NCBI GenBank assembly: GCA_026075535.2
Contig: AP026545.1
Coordinates: 6,262,001-6,326,000 of the forward strand
Direction: 5' to 3'
From: Tricholoma matsutake
Taxonomy: Eukaryota > Basidiomycota > Agaricomycetes > Agaricales > Tricholomataceae
DNA length: 64,000 nucleotides
The stretch's first letter is position 1. Every line of letters begins with the position of its first letter. A model generated the notes under the pieces. It saw only the letters and a program-made list of their open reading frames with translations, ran no database searches and was not told where the DNA came from. Position numbers and translations under genes: made by a program. This document shows, piece after piece, positions 33,853 through 45,880 of the stretch.

Positions 33853-34949
33853 ATGCAGTCCTTTCACTATTCGAACGTTAGGTCCAGGACCACCGATTCT
33901 GAAGTCAAAGACTCCCTACGTACTCTCTACACCGTCGTGAACCTAGTTCCCCTACCTGCCGTTAAGTCTCTTGTTGGGATTATACTCGCCATAGTCGCAG
34001 CTGCCAGTAACCCAGTGCAATGGGAGGATATCAAAGGATGGATTAACAACTTGAAATCGGAAGCCACAATAGTACGCTTTTTTTTTGTTCTTTCTGAGAT
34101 CTTTATAAATCCGTATCTGTTCAGGCAACGTTCCTCGCAGCAGTACAAGCCCAGACCATTGCTATATCTTTCTCGGACCACTCGACTATCATTGCAACTG
34201 CCGCCAACACATTTGGATTCATGGGCATTATGTTTGACGTCATTGCTGCTCTCCTTGCGCTACTCTCGTCCACCGTCATGCAGACTCGGGTGTCCGTTAT
34301 CGACCGTATCATTAGTAACATTGAAAAGGTGAACCACGATCAGTTGGCTGCGTTTCTTGGTAGTTTGGGAAAGGAGAGTGGACGAAACACCAAATTTGTC
34401 CGTGCAATGCTACGAGATATCGCTGGGCCCCTGTTGAAGCGGCTTTCTGTGATAGCACGGCAAACCGTTGAAACACCGTATGAGACCACGCCTACTACTG
34501 ACACGGAACATATATTTGACCCCGAAGAGAATGCACAACAAGTCATCAAATGCTGCACCGATATTGATAAAATTCGCGTCATTGGAGATGCGGCAGGGGC
34601 TTCCATGTTCTTTGGCGTCCTAGACTTCATGGCATCAATCGTTTGTTTATCCATCGCAAGCCAGCCTAAAGCTGTGTGGATTCCTACAGTTGTGGCCTGT
34701 AGTTGCGTCGTCTTCCTTCCACTTGTGAACAAGATGCTGGCACATATTGGGCTTCGTAAGCAGTTCTTCTGCCCATTTTTTGTTACTCGATTTGATCTTT
34801 TGCATCAGGATTGCCAAGCATATTCGACGTATAGTTGTGGAGTCAATTTCACAAAAGAGCTGCCCGATTGCTGCGGGGGCGTTGAGATAGAGGTGATAGT
34901 TACCAAAACAAAGGATTTGCTGGCGTGGATACAGTCGACTACCTCTTAA
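33853..34949 (+). CDS. Polytopic membrane protein of unknown function
   Basis: Two exons, 33853-34071 and 34125-34949, with a 53-bp GT-AG intron, give 347 residues. Exon 1 starts MQSFHYSNVRSRTT and carries LPAVKSLVGIILAIVAAAS, a first hydrophobic stretch. Exon 2 has further segments: IIATAANTFGFMGIMFDVIA running into ALLALLSSTVM, then MFFGVLDFMASIVCLSIA, then VWIPTVVACSCVVFLPLV. Between them lies a soluble region with FDPEENAQQVIKCCTDI. About four membrane helices are likely. I recognise no family and infer no function. The start could lie in an unseen upstream exon. The last residues (STTS and the TAA) come from the end of a pogo-type MITE that begins at 34932. Confidence 0.7.
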
Positions 34950-35115
34950 CCCATATCCCTGGGTAACCCATCTCTAAGTACCCCATAGGATTTTTGAGCC
35001 ACCGTGTCAGTACATAGGCGGGGATTATGGAAGCCATAACCCATAGCTCTCGGATACCCAATAACCCATACCTTTGTCGAGGCAAAACCCATACATACTT
35101 CAGGCATACCAAATA
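34932..35115. mobile_element. Half of a pogo-type MITE (TA-flanked end), overlapping a gene end
   Basis: CAGTCGACTACCTCTTAACC at 34932, preceded by TA, matches about 21 of 26 positions of the end of the complete MITE at 53639-54290. The sequence that follows is full of AACCCATA words (34947, 35039, 35065, 35089), as in that MITE. I could not find the opposite end, so the copy is truncated or diverged. The terminal repeat supplies the last codons and the stop of the upstream gene. Confidence 0.6.
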
Positions 35116-35802
35116 TAGTTATGTCTGTTATGTTTTTCAACCTTTACTTCTCTCCACGAGTAGCCGGCATGATGTTTGATGTATATATGACGTCGGTTGC
35201 CAGCCGGTTCAAACATCAAATTTCAATGCCGCATGACATCAAACCTTGTAAAAATAGCTTAAAATCTTGCAAGGACCACTAAAAAAGAGAAGCAGGCTTG
35301 GTAGCTGCATGATTAGCTGGCTTCCTAACTTGTTTCCTTCCTCGTGCCGTACCAATCACCCGGCATTGTTCAAGCATAGTTTAGGCCGGTATGAATTGCT
35401 CATCACCAAAATCCGTTTCAATCCAATGAATGATGCAAACATGAATTTTAGTTGATCAGCTTCCCGAATGCGTACACGAATACAAAAGGAGAAGAACAGT
35501 ATATCGAACCAGAGCCAAAGAATCGTGTTCGACTGTCTTTTACGACTAGAAAACACACCGACAAGTTGATACAGATCTGCAACAGAGGAAATACGAAGAA
35601 TTATGAGTTTGATTCAAGAAGTTCGAATCATGGTATTGGTGAAAGGTGAAAGAAGCGTGGTGGCGTCTTGTACTGGCAAGGGTAGCTAGCGCAGTCGAAG
35701 AAGGAACGGATGGGTTTCGTGATTTGAGTTACTATGGGGTAATGTTAGCGTTCCTTGTAACGGGGCTTGGTGAGGATAGTATCGAGGTGAGGATAGCGTT
35801 TC
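35116..35802. other. Intergenic, 3' of two convergent genes
   Basis: No supported gene. A CpG-containing, moderately AT-rich spacer between the membrane protein gene and the end of the minus-strand protease. Plus-strand frames reaching into 35803-36035 are antisense shadows of the protease C-terminus. Confidence 0.5.
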
Positions 35803-37974
35803 TTATAAGTATGGGACTTGGTGAGGATAATATTGAGGTGGCTGAAAGCGATTCGGGGTATACGGTGATGAAGTGTGACGCGGCTGTCGTGTTTCGTAGA
35901 AAACTGTTGTTGTTTTGTACAACGGTGGTGAGGACAGGCCGTACATGGCTGTTTGGGGCGACGGGTATGCAACCAGCGGCGAGCCAACATCGTCAATCCG
36001 CCTCCTCATATAGTGTTTCTTTCTGTAAATTATGAAGCCAACCACGACCGCCAAGATGACAATCAACACTGCGGCAATGATGGCACCGATTAATCGGCCT
36101 GATGGCCCGGGATTTCCGTTGTAGTTAATCCGGGTTTGATTAGTAGTATCAACACCATTTAGGCGCGCTTTGACAAAGTCAGCATGGGCTGGAATATATC
36201 GTCAGTGATCCATTCCAAATTGGGAAGCGGGTAATGGGTAATGGATACACCTTCGGCAGGATCGGTAATCGAGAGAAACTGTATGTAAGGATTGGCCTTA
36301 TTTGTGGATCCAACGATGAAGTCGCCGTAATTCATGACCATATAAACGTTGCGCACTTATGTTTGTCACATGAGCAACAGTAGGAAAGCCAAGATGGGAT
36401 AAAGTTTACATACAGAAAGCCATTCCCAAGACCATGTCATACTGTGGAGTAGATCCCGTTTTGAATGAGACGGGTTGGAACTATGGATCACGATGGTCAG
36501 TTGTCAATTATCAAGAGCTTAAAAATCATCACATACGGTACCAATACATGATTTTTGACCTTGGGAGTTTGTCAGACTGGACATCCCAACGAAAGATGGA
36601 TCGCTAAAACAAGACAATGAGGAAAAGGCTGTGAAGCTTGTACAAATTCATGCTTACAGACTTAGGTCCAGGGGGTGAATCGGGTACCGCTGTCCGGCAA
36701 ATTTAAATGTAATATTTACTTCCTGACTGCAGGGCAATATCCATACTAGTCCAATAGACTGGATATTCTGCAACTCTGCGCCGCTAAACCTGCTGTAAAT
36801 AGCATCTGCCGCAGATCTATAGCCATTCAACGGTTAGAATACCTTTGAATGCAATTCCAGCAGGCGTAAGCTTACTCGGGAATCTGAGGCAACGAGAATC
36901 CAGTATCGAAAATTACTGTTGCTTGATTCGGGTTGGGCGTTGTAGTGACGTTCGTGCGTAGAGGGATGGGCCGCCCGTCGGGTCCAATCAGACCATCCTG
37001 ATCTAGCAGCACCTGAAAGTGCTGATCTATCCCTTGCGGCCCAACAACGGCTGTTACCGGCAGCTTCGGTTCATCCAAAACGTTCACATAGTCGCTCAGT
37101 ATGTCACCAATTGTAATGCTACCGGGGAAGGGATGACTGGGATCTAAATCGAGAATACAACATAAGGTGGCGGTAGTGATTCCTACAATCGAGCTTACCG
37201 TCTGAACGACCCAGAAGCACAGTTACGAAGTTCGGGGTGGATGTATTCTGAAGGAAAATGCGGTCGGCGACAGCTGCACCAACAGTGGACCCAACGGTTT
37301 CATAGATATTTGAGCCGGAATTTGGTCCAAGCCCTACGCTAGTCAGTATAAAAGCTCGAGCATTGAATACAGAGTGAAAAATAACCACCTAAAATTCCGC
37401 TACCATCTGGGTTGTTCGAATCAGGTACTACTTCAACTAACGGCAGTACCAGTTTTTTAGTAGAATGATCTTAAGAGCGAATGCATACGTACGAAATGCT
37501 TGGTCGGGAACAGTCTTCCCATCAAAGTCAAGCCGCGCAGTTTGCACTGGTCCTGGAGAATAAGATATTAGACAGATGTTGGGGCAGATGCTGCTTGCCA
37601 AAAACGCACCTTGAACCGATCCAACCGCATACTGGACGCTAGCCGTGAACTTCGTATCATTAGTATTGGGAACATTTCCTGCTACCCAAAGATCGGAGCT
37701 ACATCGAAATCAGGACGCTTTCAAAAGCGAGGACACATTGAACGCACCTCCCGGTGTCTACCAACAACTGAAAAGTCCTCCCACCAAGCGACAGGTTGGC
37801 ATAGTAGCTAATATCAGCAGTATCGTTAAGTTGGACGCCTGTGATATTCGCTCGTCGGGTAATCCTAGGCTTATTAGCTGGTTTCCGTTGACCATGCAGG
37901 TCAATACGGAAGGCGTGGATAGTCGTGCAACTCAAAGCGATCAGGTAAGCGAGGAGCCCACCATGAAATATCAT
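35803..37974 (-). CDS. Membrane-anchored pepsin-family (A1) aspartic protease
   Basis: Eleven exons: 37974-37748, 37698-37610, 37552-37493, 37436-37389, 37333-37199, 37143-36876, 36816-36658, 36603-36537, 36480-36414, 36355-36251, 36188-35803; 1611 bp, 536 residues. The start at 37974 gives a clean signal peptide (MIFHGGLLAYLIALSCTTIHA). The first active site is LLVDTGSSDLWVAG (Asp73), formed across an intron; the second is IFDTGFSLPQIP (Asp266). LGLGPNSGSNIYE and GMAFLRNVYMVMNYGDF are typical A1 blocks. A single helix (LIGAIIAAVLIVILAVVVGF, residues about 441-463) precedes a basic, Pro/Tyr-rich cytoplasmic tail. The secreted catalytic domain would act at the plasma membrane, cell wall or endomembranes. 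It lies head to head with a paralogue. Exon boundaries are manual but phase-consistent. Confidence 0.88.
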
Positions 37975-38328
37975 GGGCGAGGACAGAGATGAACGACTAT
38001 AAGCCCCCAGGCTATCCGCGAGGGACACGTTTCCAAGGCAATCGAGGCATCAGTAACAGTTTCCTCGGAGTCTGTTTTTTCATTAAACTTCGTCATAAAG
38101 CCTAAGGATACAGCCATCTGACTGTGGATCAGCAATAAAAGCTACAGAAATGTTAGGCAGTGGTAATATAAGCTAAGTAGTAGTAGGCGCCGTTGAAGCC
38201 GACATCAATTTTATTTCCATTTACTTTCACAGCAACCTCGTTCTCATCATCTTATTCCTTTCCTTGAATCCATTCTTTTGCTGTCCTACCTTTCTTTTTC
38301 TACTACGTTTTACTTCTGGGCTTTCCGG
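37975..38328. promoter_or_regulatory. Shared intergenic region of two divergent protease genes
   Basis: 354 bp separate the two start codons, so both promoters must lie here. TATAAGC near 38168-38174 could serve the plus-strand gene, and a pyrimidine-rich stretch (TTATTCCTTTCCTTGAATCC, 38252) lies upstream of its start. I cannot assign a TATA box for the minus-strand gene. Co-regulation of the pair is plausible but unproven. Confidence 0.5.
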
Positions 38329-40443
38329 ATGAATCCTATCATCCCTCTGTCCTTACTTCTCGCAGTACTCAATCTATGCCCATCCTCATTCGCCACTATA
38401 GTCCCCTTCGAAGTCCGTGTAAATACTCCTCCGTCTAGCAGCTTGTCACGCAGAGCAAATAGCTCTATACCCATATCCAACACCGGAAATGCTCAATACA
38501 TAGGCAATATTACTGTAGGGGGCGTTGAAGCCAGAGTTATGCTTGATACTGGAAGGTGCGTCACAGAATACCAAATAAACATTACAAAATTGAAGGAGTC
38601 TATTAGCTCTGATTTATGGGTCGCATTTCCGGGCAACCAACCTTCATCCAATAACTTGGGAAAATCAATAAACCTGGCATACGCCGTCGGAACAGCCTCA
38701 GGTCGGTGGATTCCTTGATAAGCTTGCGGGGTGCGACTGAGTCACTGAGGGATGCTGTTCATGTAGGTGATGTACACTCGGCGTCGGTAGACTTTGCTGG
38801 GTTTCAAGTGCAAAACCAGGCATTTCGTGCGTATATGAATAGTCCTTCCTCAAGAGTCATTCCAGTCTAACAGCCTGTTAAGTTCTTGTAACGGACACCA
38901 GTACATTCTCCTCCGACATTCATGCACAGGGATATGATGGTCTCTTGGGTCTCGGGCCTAACAAAGCCAGTGTTATTCACAAGACACTGAGTGGTAACAC
39001 TGGCGACACCACTCTACAGCACATCTTCGCGTCCAATACAAGCTCTCAAAACTACATTTCCTTTTCGCTTGACAGAAAAAATGACCCCGGTAACTCGTTC
39101 ACTGGAAAACTCACCATCTCCGAAGTGATACCTGGCTTTGAAAATATTACAAGCATGCCGAAGCTGGACGTCAATACGGTCAACCGACTTCTGCAAGCAG
39201 GTATACCGCAATCTCGTATCGTCTATCCACCAACTGACATGAATATCAGATCAACATTGGCAGGCACTTACGGATACGAACGTTGGCATTATTGGGCCAG
39301 ATGGCCAGCCCATCGTTGTCGATTCGATTGTCCCTAATGTCCCCGACGGCCAATTCGTTGCCGTATTTGATTCCGGATTTACATTCAGGTGTGCAAGTCC
39401 CTCAGATTATCGATTAATCCGACTGACATTTCTTCCCGTGTGCTAGTCAGGTTCCCCGACAAGTGTCCGACGCAATCTATGGTCGTGTTCAGGGAGCGAG
39501 CTTTGACACCCAGAATCAATACTGGACTGTACCGTGTGGCCAATATCTCAACATTTCATTCGGTTTCGGTGGTCGCCAATACCCCATTCATCCGCTTGAC
39601 ACTGTTGATGACAACTTTGGCAAGGTAGACGCAAGTGGGAACCATGTCTGCATAGGCGCTGTAGGCTTTCCATCCTAGTTGATCCTACACAATAGAGTTA
39701 AGCAATTGTTTTACAGTTCCAACCCATTACTTCCGCCTTCAGCATACTAGGAAACTACGATATGATCATGGGAATGAGCTTCCGTAAGAACCTTATTTTG
39801 CAATGCTGGTCCACTACTCATACATCCGATAGTACGGAACGCCTATACCCTACTCGACTTCGGGGACTGGACCCATGGCGCTGGTACCGGTAACCCGTAC
39901 ATTCAGCTCTCCTCTATGACCAACTCCGTCCAAGCACAGAACGACTTTGTGCAGGCCCGATTTGGGGGCAACAACTCCCTCAGCGACCCAAAATGGGCCC
40001 TCCTCCCCCCAAGTCAGATGCAGCACTCCCCAGTGTCTGCAGCAGAAAAGAAGAAATTGTATCAGGAGATGATCCTGAGTCGCTGGCCATATATCCTCGT
40101 CGGCTGCCTGGTGTTCCTGCTTCTCCTCATCGGCCTCTGTATCTGGAGGTGCTGCTGCAGAAAGGATGCGAAGGGCGCACGCGCCAATAAGTCCAAGAAA
40201 ACCAAAAAACCCAAGAACGGGCTGTTTGATGGCGAGCCTGCGAGCACATCGTATTTGCCTTTGCAGGAACCAGACCACTCCAAGGGCGGATACTCGTCGG
40301 ATGCTCGTCATGATTCTTCACTGTACCTGTCGTCCCAGTATTCCCTAGATGCCACGTACCCCGCTGACCCGCATTATGCCCCGCCGCCGCGATATAGCGG
40401 ACCGTCGTCTCCGCCTTACGGTGGGCATCATGAGCATGCGTAG
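38329..40443 (+). CDS. Membrane-anchored pepsin-family (A1) aspartic protease, paralogue
   Basis: Eight exons: 38329-38555, 38607-38701, 38767-38826, 38883-39200, 39250-39388, 39447-39660, 39717-39784, 39834-40443; 1731 bp, 576 residues. A signal peptide (MNPIIPLSLLLAVLNLCPSS) leads to the first active site MLDTGSSDLWVAF (Asp73) and the second AVFDSGFTFSQVP (Asp274, DSG in place of DTG, still catalytic-competent in A1 enzymes). GYDGLLGLGPNKAS and MGMSFLRNAYTLLDFGDW are family blocks. A helix at about 458-478 (WPYILVGCLVFLLLLIGLCI) is followed by CCC and a long tail rich in Lys, Ser, Tyr and Pro. First-exon length (227 bp) and the intron inside the first active site are identical to the divergent neighbour, so the pair arose by inverted duplication. 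Confidence 0.9.
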
Positions 40444-40706
40444 TCGAATGATGAACAGTTGTAATCTTGTTATGCATACGCCACGAATGCGGACTTTATT
40501 CTAAGGTACTACTTCGGAGTCGCTGTGCGATGCTTCAATTATCACTGAAGATGTATGATCGTCGAACAGTATTAAATTGCTAGGATGGATATTTGATCCA
40601 GCTACATAAAAGTGATAGCAATACATGAGTGCAGAGATTTAGATAACTCCATGAGATACGTCAGGTAATATATGGATGTGAGTACTTATAAAGGCTGATG
40701 TCCTCA

Positions 40707-41770
40707 TCATCCTAAGAGTGAAGAAACCGAGTTCTGGAGGGCCAGGAGCCCCCAACAACCCTCAGCTCCCGTGAATCCGCTCCCTATAACAAGTACAAAA
40801 TGGGCCAGAAAGACTGCAAACCGTCAAAATGTGAAGCAGGGAGAGATCTGAGGATACGTACGTGCTACCATGGCAGTTATGACTTGAGAGACTGTATTTG
40901 TCTTCTTGGGCGAGACCTCCTTGGAAATTTCAACCACTTCAGCGACAATCGGAGTGGTTTGGACGACGGTAAAGATGCTAATATTCAAATCATATGCATT
41001 GTGTGCCTCTTCCAGGACAGATGCTGTGTGATATTTTAGTGGATCGATAGGAACCCGCTGTTCGCTTCTCACCTTTGACGCCTATACCCAAGTTGCCGGC
41101 GGTATTCATTCCTTCCCTGAACCACTCCTTAATCCGCTTCATCTCACCCTGATTCGCCAGCTTCTGGGACCTTAAGGACTTGAACGCATAAAATGACAGA
41201 CCCAAGCCTGCGTTCTCGTCTAACCCGTAAGCCTTACTGATCGCGTGCCTGGCGACCTGACCCCCGCTCAAATCTCCGAGATACCGCACGTAGGAGTGGG
41301 CAAGGAGGGGAGTAGGGTCCTCAGCATTTGTAAGCTCTTCTATCCGCGAGATGTAAGCGGTGAGTGGAGCGGGCTTCGACGTCATTAGTTCCAGATAGAG
41401 AGGGTGAGACTTCCATGAAGATTCGGGGACTTGGAGCAGGAAGGATATGTCAGCGGACAGAGATGGTGCCCGTGCAAGTAGTGTAGGGTTGTAAGTGGGT
41501 TCTAGGGAAGGGTGTGTGGAGTGGCGTTCAAGACCTCGTTCCAACGTACTTTCGATGCAACAGAGTTAAGTGAGACCTGATATCAATTGAGAAGGTTGCT
41601 TACTCGTAGATGTGCCAGAGCATCATCAAGTATCTTACGAATTCGTTCAGGCTCAGTCTTCCGCTGAGCAAGGCTGCAGCCCCAGGGCTGTTCTGGACTG
41701 TCCCATGGGCATGGTGTGTGCTTTCACGGATGAGTTTGGCTAGAGGTTGTGAGTCGATAGTAGTAGACAT
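40707..41770 (-). CDS. Heme oxygenase, C-terminally membrane-anchored
   Basis: Four exons: 41770-41604, 41548-41073, 41023-40862, 40813-40707; 912 bp, 303 residues. The protein cleaves heme to biliverdin, iron and CO using electrons from cytochrome P450 reductase. Visible marks: THHAHGTVQN with the likely heme-ligand histidine (His22), LWHIYDTLERGLERH across intron 1, THPSLEPTYNPTLLAR, and the family signature SYVRYLGDLSGGQVARHAIS followed by KAYGL. LEEAHNAYDLNISIF closes the core. The last exon yields LFLAHFVLVIGSGF, a hydrophobic tail fitting ER-membrane anchoring as in yeast Hmx1. The first in-frame ATG is five codons upstream (41785); I chose 41770 because MSTT aligns better with the usual N-terminus. 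The last intron (40861-40814) is the least certain; without it the protein ends at 40824. Confidence 0.88.
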
Positions 41771-42436
41771 GTTGAGGGGATGCAAAGGGGATGTACAGCA
41801 TTTCAGCCCTTAAAGCTCTCCCGGGGTTCGGCCACAGCTCGAGAACACAACTTGACTCACTCCATTCGGAACATCCAAGGCCGCATGTCCGGCCCAAGTC
41901 CGGCCTTTTTTAGTCCCAAATTCGAAAAAGATGTTCAACGCAGAAAACATTTATGTCGTCCAGCTACCAATGTACAATTAAATCCAGCTTTGCAAGGAAA
42001 CAAGCAACTGCCCTGGTATACTTATTGTCGTTCCTCGTCACATGACTTTCGCTACACGGTGTGCATACCAGCACCATATATATCCTTGCAACTCAAAATC
42101 TCCCCTTTCTAAGTAATAATGCACGGATCTTTCATTGAAAGGCGCAGACAAGCTCTGATATCTTCAATCTTTCATGGGATTAAGACTGATCGATCTAGAC
42201 CCAACTTGACTCACTTGCACTTGAGCTTGATAAGTCGTATGTCCCATGGCACAACAGCTGATATCGTATGGATCTGTTGATAATAAACGAGAAGCTCTAA
42301 CTTGAACACAGAACTACGTATGGCATGCTTTTTCTTGCTTTTTCATCTTCAATTTCAGATAGCCTTACTACAACCGACTAGTTGCGTAGTACGGATCCAA
42401 GAGATATAGATCCGCTGTTAAATATTCTTCCCAACA
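41771..42436. other. Intergenic, no supported gene
   Basis: Upstream region of heme oxygenase and downstream region of the CCCH gene. No coding-like frame on either strand. The two minus-strand genes are tandem here, so heme oxygenase's promoter should lie in the first few hundred bases; I see no clear TATA box. Confidence 0.5.
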
Positions 42437-44705
42437 CTACCTGGCGAGGCTATCAGCTATAGGCTCAATAGTAGCAAGGGCATATCTGGACGAAGAACGT
42501 GGTATACTGTTAGACTGTGCCGGAATCGATAAGCGCAGTGAATCTCTGTCATCTTCCCATCTTTTGTTGGGATATGTTGACAGTTGGAGTTGACGATTTC
42601 GGAAACTTTCAAGACTACCGCCGCTGATCTGGGATGCCTCTGTCGACAAGTCCGGTGACTCGTGGTAGCGCAGAGGCTCGCCTGTTCCAGGCTAAACGTT
42701 CTCCAAAAGCTTATGCTTCTGCTCGCCTCGACTGTTCACTCCGAGGACCTCTTCAATAAACCAAAGACGAGAGCACTTATTAGCAGGCCTCAAGCCTTCT
42801 GTGTCTCAAGGTAGACAGACGGTAACGAGTCTTCCACCCTAGGACTGACTCAGTAACTGTCATCATTTCATTATCATGAGTGTCCTACTTATGGATACAC
42901 GAAAAAGGCAATGCATAAACAGAAGAACTTGGAAGTCCATCAATGTACACATGATTCACCCGAATTTTGGGCATTGTCATCTAAAAACACCTCAAAGGCT
43001 ACCTGGAGATTCGGCGGAGAATAGCTACAATCACACTTCCGAGTCAGTCACCGCTGGCCGAAGTCAAGTTGGGGACCTGGCGAAGCTCACCGATTTGATG
43101 GTCATCTCGGCTGGGCGTGTAGAAGAAGGAATGGACGATGAACGAGGTCGTCTGGTAGGCTTGGGGGCAGGGTATCCTGCTGCGGAAGGAGAACCAGTAG
43201 AATCCAAGTTCACGTCGACTAGACCAGGATAGGCGTCGGAAGATTCGTTTGTATTCTGCGGGTTATTATCGTCTTCAGCATGAGAACCGCTGTCCTTTGA
43301 TGCGGAGGCATCTAAAGAGATGATGATGAGTGACAAGATAACGCAGCGGGATTGCGCGTACGACTCGGATCTCCTATCAAAACACCTCCGCCAATCACCC
43401 GCCATGAGACTGGGAAGTAGTTACGCTTGCGATTTTCCTCTTGCCGCGAAATTGGTTTCGGCGGCAGCCCAGGAGGTAGTTTCACATTTTGGGTGGCCGA
43501 AGCAGGGAATTTTGGTACAGGCTCTTCGTGAATGCTAAAGGGAAATTTAAAAAATCAAATACCCTACTCAGAAGGAAATTCATTTACAATGTGCATTCAT
43601 TTCCGTTTGGACAGGCGCCGTGCACACTGAAATACTTACATAATTTCGCTGAAGGGTATTCATTAAAACGCAAAACTTGTAATGGAACTGAAATTGAACG
43701 TACTTTTGTAGTTACAAGTTTTGTAACGAGAATTAGACCGCGGTCGTGTTCGCGGCGTGTGCGCTGGGGATGTAGAGTAATTTAAAATTGGTGAAGCGTG
43801 CTTGCTAGAGTGAACACTATGAGGCCCGTCGACAGGTGATGCAGGTGATATAGAACCGAGCGCATTTTTAGAGGAATAGAATGGAGGGACATGAACGACA
43901 AGCCTCTCTTCGGCGATGCGAATCTGGGACTGATGCTGGTGGGAGTGCTCTTTATACTTCGGATCTTCAGTGACGAACGTAACATCCTCCGATACAGAGC
44001 TGCGCGTCGACGTTGAAGCAGATCCACTGGAATCACCCGAATAAGAGGATGAGACGACGCCTGGCTTGATGGATTGGGCAACTGGAACGATGTCAGGTGT
44101 CGAGTACACGGGTGGTGAGTAAGCATCGCCGTAGGGCACCCAAGCACCCGGGGGAGAAATGGGATACATTACGTTGTAAGGCGAACGGTAGAGTGGAATG
44201 GAGGGTAGGGAAATGTTCGAACCAACCACATTGGAGAGGCCTGGGAACAAGCGGAATCAGGATGTTGCAACTGGAAGAAATGAGTGAATTTACTGGATGA
44301 ATTTTGGCTATAAGGTGGGTCGACACCCGTCATGCCGGGTAGCCGATTAGCCCCTCGTTCTGTAGTCGACAGGTCGGATCCAATTCACTCCTGTAGTCAC
44401 TCTCACCGTAAACGGAAGGGAGCTTACCTTCCGGTTGTTCAACATCATGCCTATATCGACAATTCGGCCCATTACCACAATTCCCTGCAGCGTAATAGCG
44501 GCAAATCGTATTCTGACGTTGAGGGACGACTTCTTCCGCTAAGATGTGCGCAAAATCACATTCCTGCGATGAAAGAGGGCATCGTGATGTCTGGAAAAAC
44601 TTGCATGGTTTGGCTGATAGCAAATCTCAGTTAGCACACGAGGCAAGTTGATGAGCAAGGGAGATATTCACTGTGTCGTTTAGTGGATAAATGCTTTCCC
44701 AACAT
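42437..44705 (-). CDS. CCCH (C3H1) zinc-finger protein, likely RNA-binding
   Basis: Exons I can support: 44705-44672, 44613-44428, 44359-44294, 44240-43704, 43648-43588, 43534-43386, 43311 onward. The ATG at 44705 (MLGKHLSTKRH) splices in phase to finger 1, PCKFFQTSRCPLSSQECDFAH without its last residue. Finger 2 is CRYYAAGNCGNGPNCRYRH (C-x7-C-x5-C-x3-H). Finger 3 is formed across two introns: CKYFSVHGACPNGNECTFIH (C-x8-C-x5-C-x3-H). Between fingers 2 and 3 lies about 200 residues of Ser/Pro-rich sequence. C-terminal exons have RPRSSSIPSSTRP and, after a long or composite gap from about 43090 to 42690, STEASQISGGSLESFRNRQ ending at 42437. Such proteins usually bind AU-rich RNA. The 3' structure is unresolved, and the exon-4 donor could be 15 bp earlier. 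Confidence 0.72.
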
Positions 44706-45880
44706 CGAGGCGTGCCAAACTCTGCACTGCAGTGGGGGGGGGGCAAATGTTATCTAGCAGGCAGGAGTATAGTTCCCGGACGGAAGACAGGCACAGGGAG
44801 GACCACTAAACACTTTAAGTCTCCGGAATAAGAATGGACAAGAGGTATAATCGGCCACCGTGTATGGTAAACAATGGGTCCCCCGATCCGAGATATTTGA
44901 GGCGCTCAAGTACAAGTCCACTGCCAGGTTGATGTGCGCTCGAGCGATAAAGTTTCCGCACACGAGGCCGCTGTACCATCGTATCAGGGTAACTTCCCGG
45001 GTAGCCCGTGCCTTCTTCGCCAACCCTGGAATGAAGTAGGCATAGGTGCAAGACAATAAGAAAAGTCCTGATTGGCCTATTCCCATTCGTAAATGATTTG
45101 TCCTATGATTCAGGTGGTTTTATTGTTATAGGGGCGCATGGACGAAAAAGGTATGATCCCATTTGGAGCGTACCTGATTCTTATTGTCTTTGCCCACCGA
45201 CACCTTTCCGAATCGGGTATGACGGATAACAGCTAGTTTCCTGTTGAGAAATCTTCAGTATAGCTGCAGGGGATTGTGTTGGATTTATGTCTTGTTTGAA
45301 ATTAATTAAGACTTGATGTTTCCGGGATCCAGGAACTGGAAATCAACAAGAAGGCCGAACAAGAGAGCACAAGAGAACAACATAGATTGTGAGTAGGCTA
45401 TCACCGTCTGAGGGAAATATCCTTTTGAGAAGACCGAGAAGCTGATTATTCACACGTTGATGCCAAACTTTGTAAGTATGGAAACTAGGCGAGGTTGAGC
45501 GGACTAAGTACATCATGTTTTCCGAATTTGACACGATCCACGGTTGACCATATAACCGAAACGTGACTCATTCTATAGCTTGGAATTCAGTTTGCAGATT
45601 GCGCATGGTCCGACGGTCTTAAGGTGATATATCAGGAATACGTGCCTATATGTAGGAACTGTCTCGTGGAAAATCGTCGTTAGGTGCCTAAATATATATA
45701 AAGGAATTGGTTAGACAACTTGATTGGATATTAGCTGCGATGAACATAACAGTGGATAGAGAGGTGATAGATATGCAAACCACGAAGCACAACCTGGTAT
45801 ACTTTACACTGATTTTTATGGATAGGGGAGTATGTGGCACAGAAAGAAGACAAAAAAGAAAAATAATGTATGTCGTACAA
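44706..45880. other. Intergenic, no supported gene
   Basis: A G9 run near 44741 marks the start. A 110-codon minus-strand frame at 45086-44754 lacks domain, signal or codon character and I do not call it. The remainder is the upstream region of the CCCH gene and the 3' side of the PA-TM-RING gene. Confidence 0.5.

Noticed and set aside
35646..36035. Plus-strand 129-codon frame
   Set aside because: Antisense to the last exon and tail of the minus-strand aspartic protease, which has full exon support.
44754..45086. Minus-strand 110-codon frame with a hydrophobic start
   Set aside because: No domain, no intron pattern like its neighbours, and no support for a signal peptide followed by a coherent protein.
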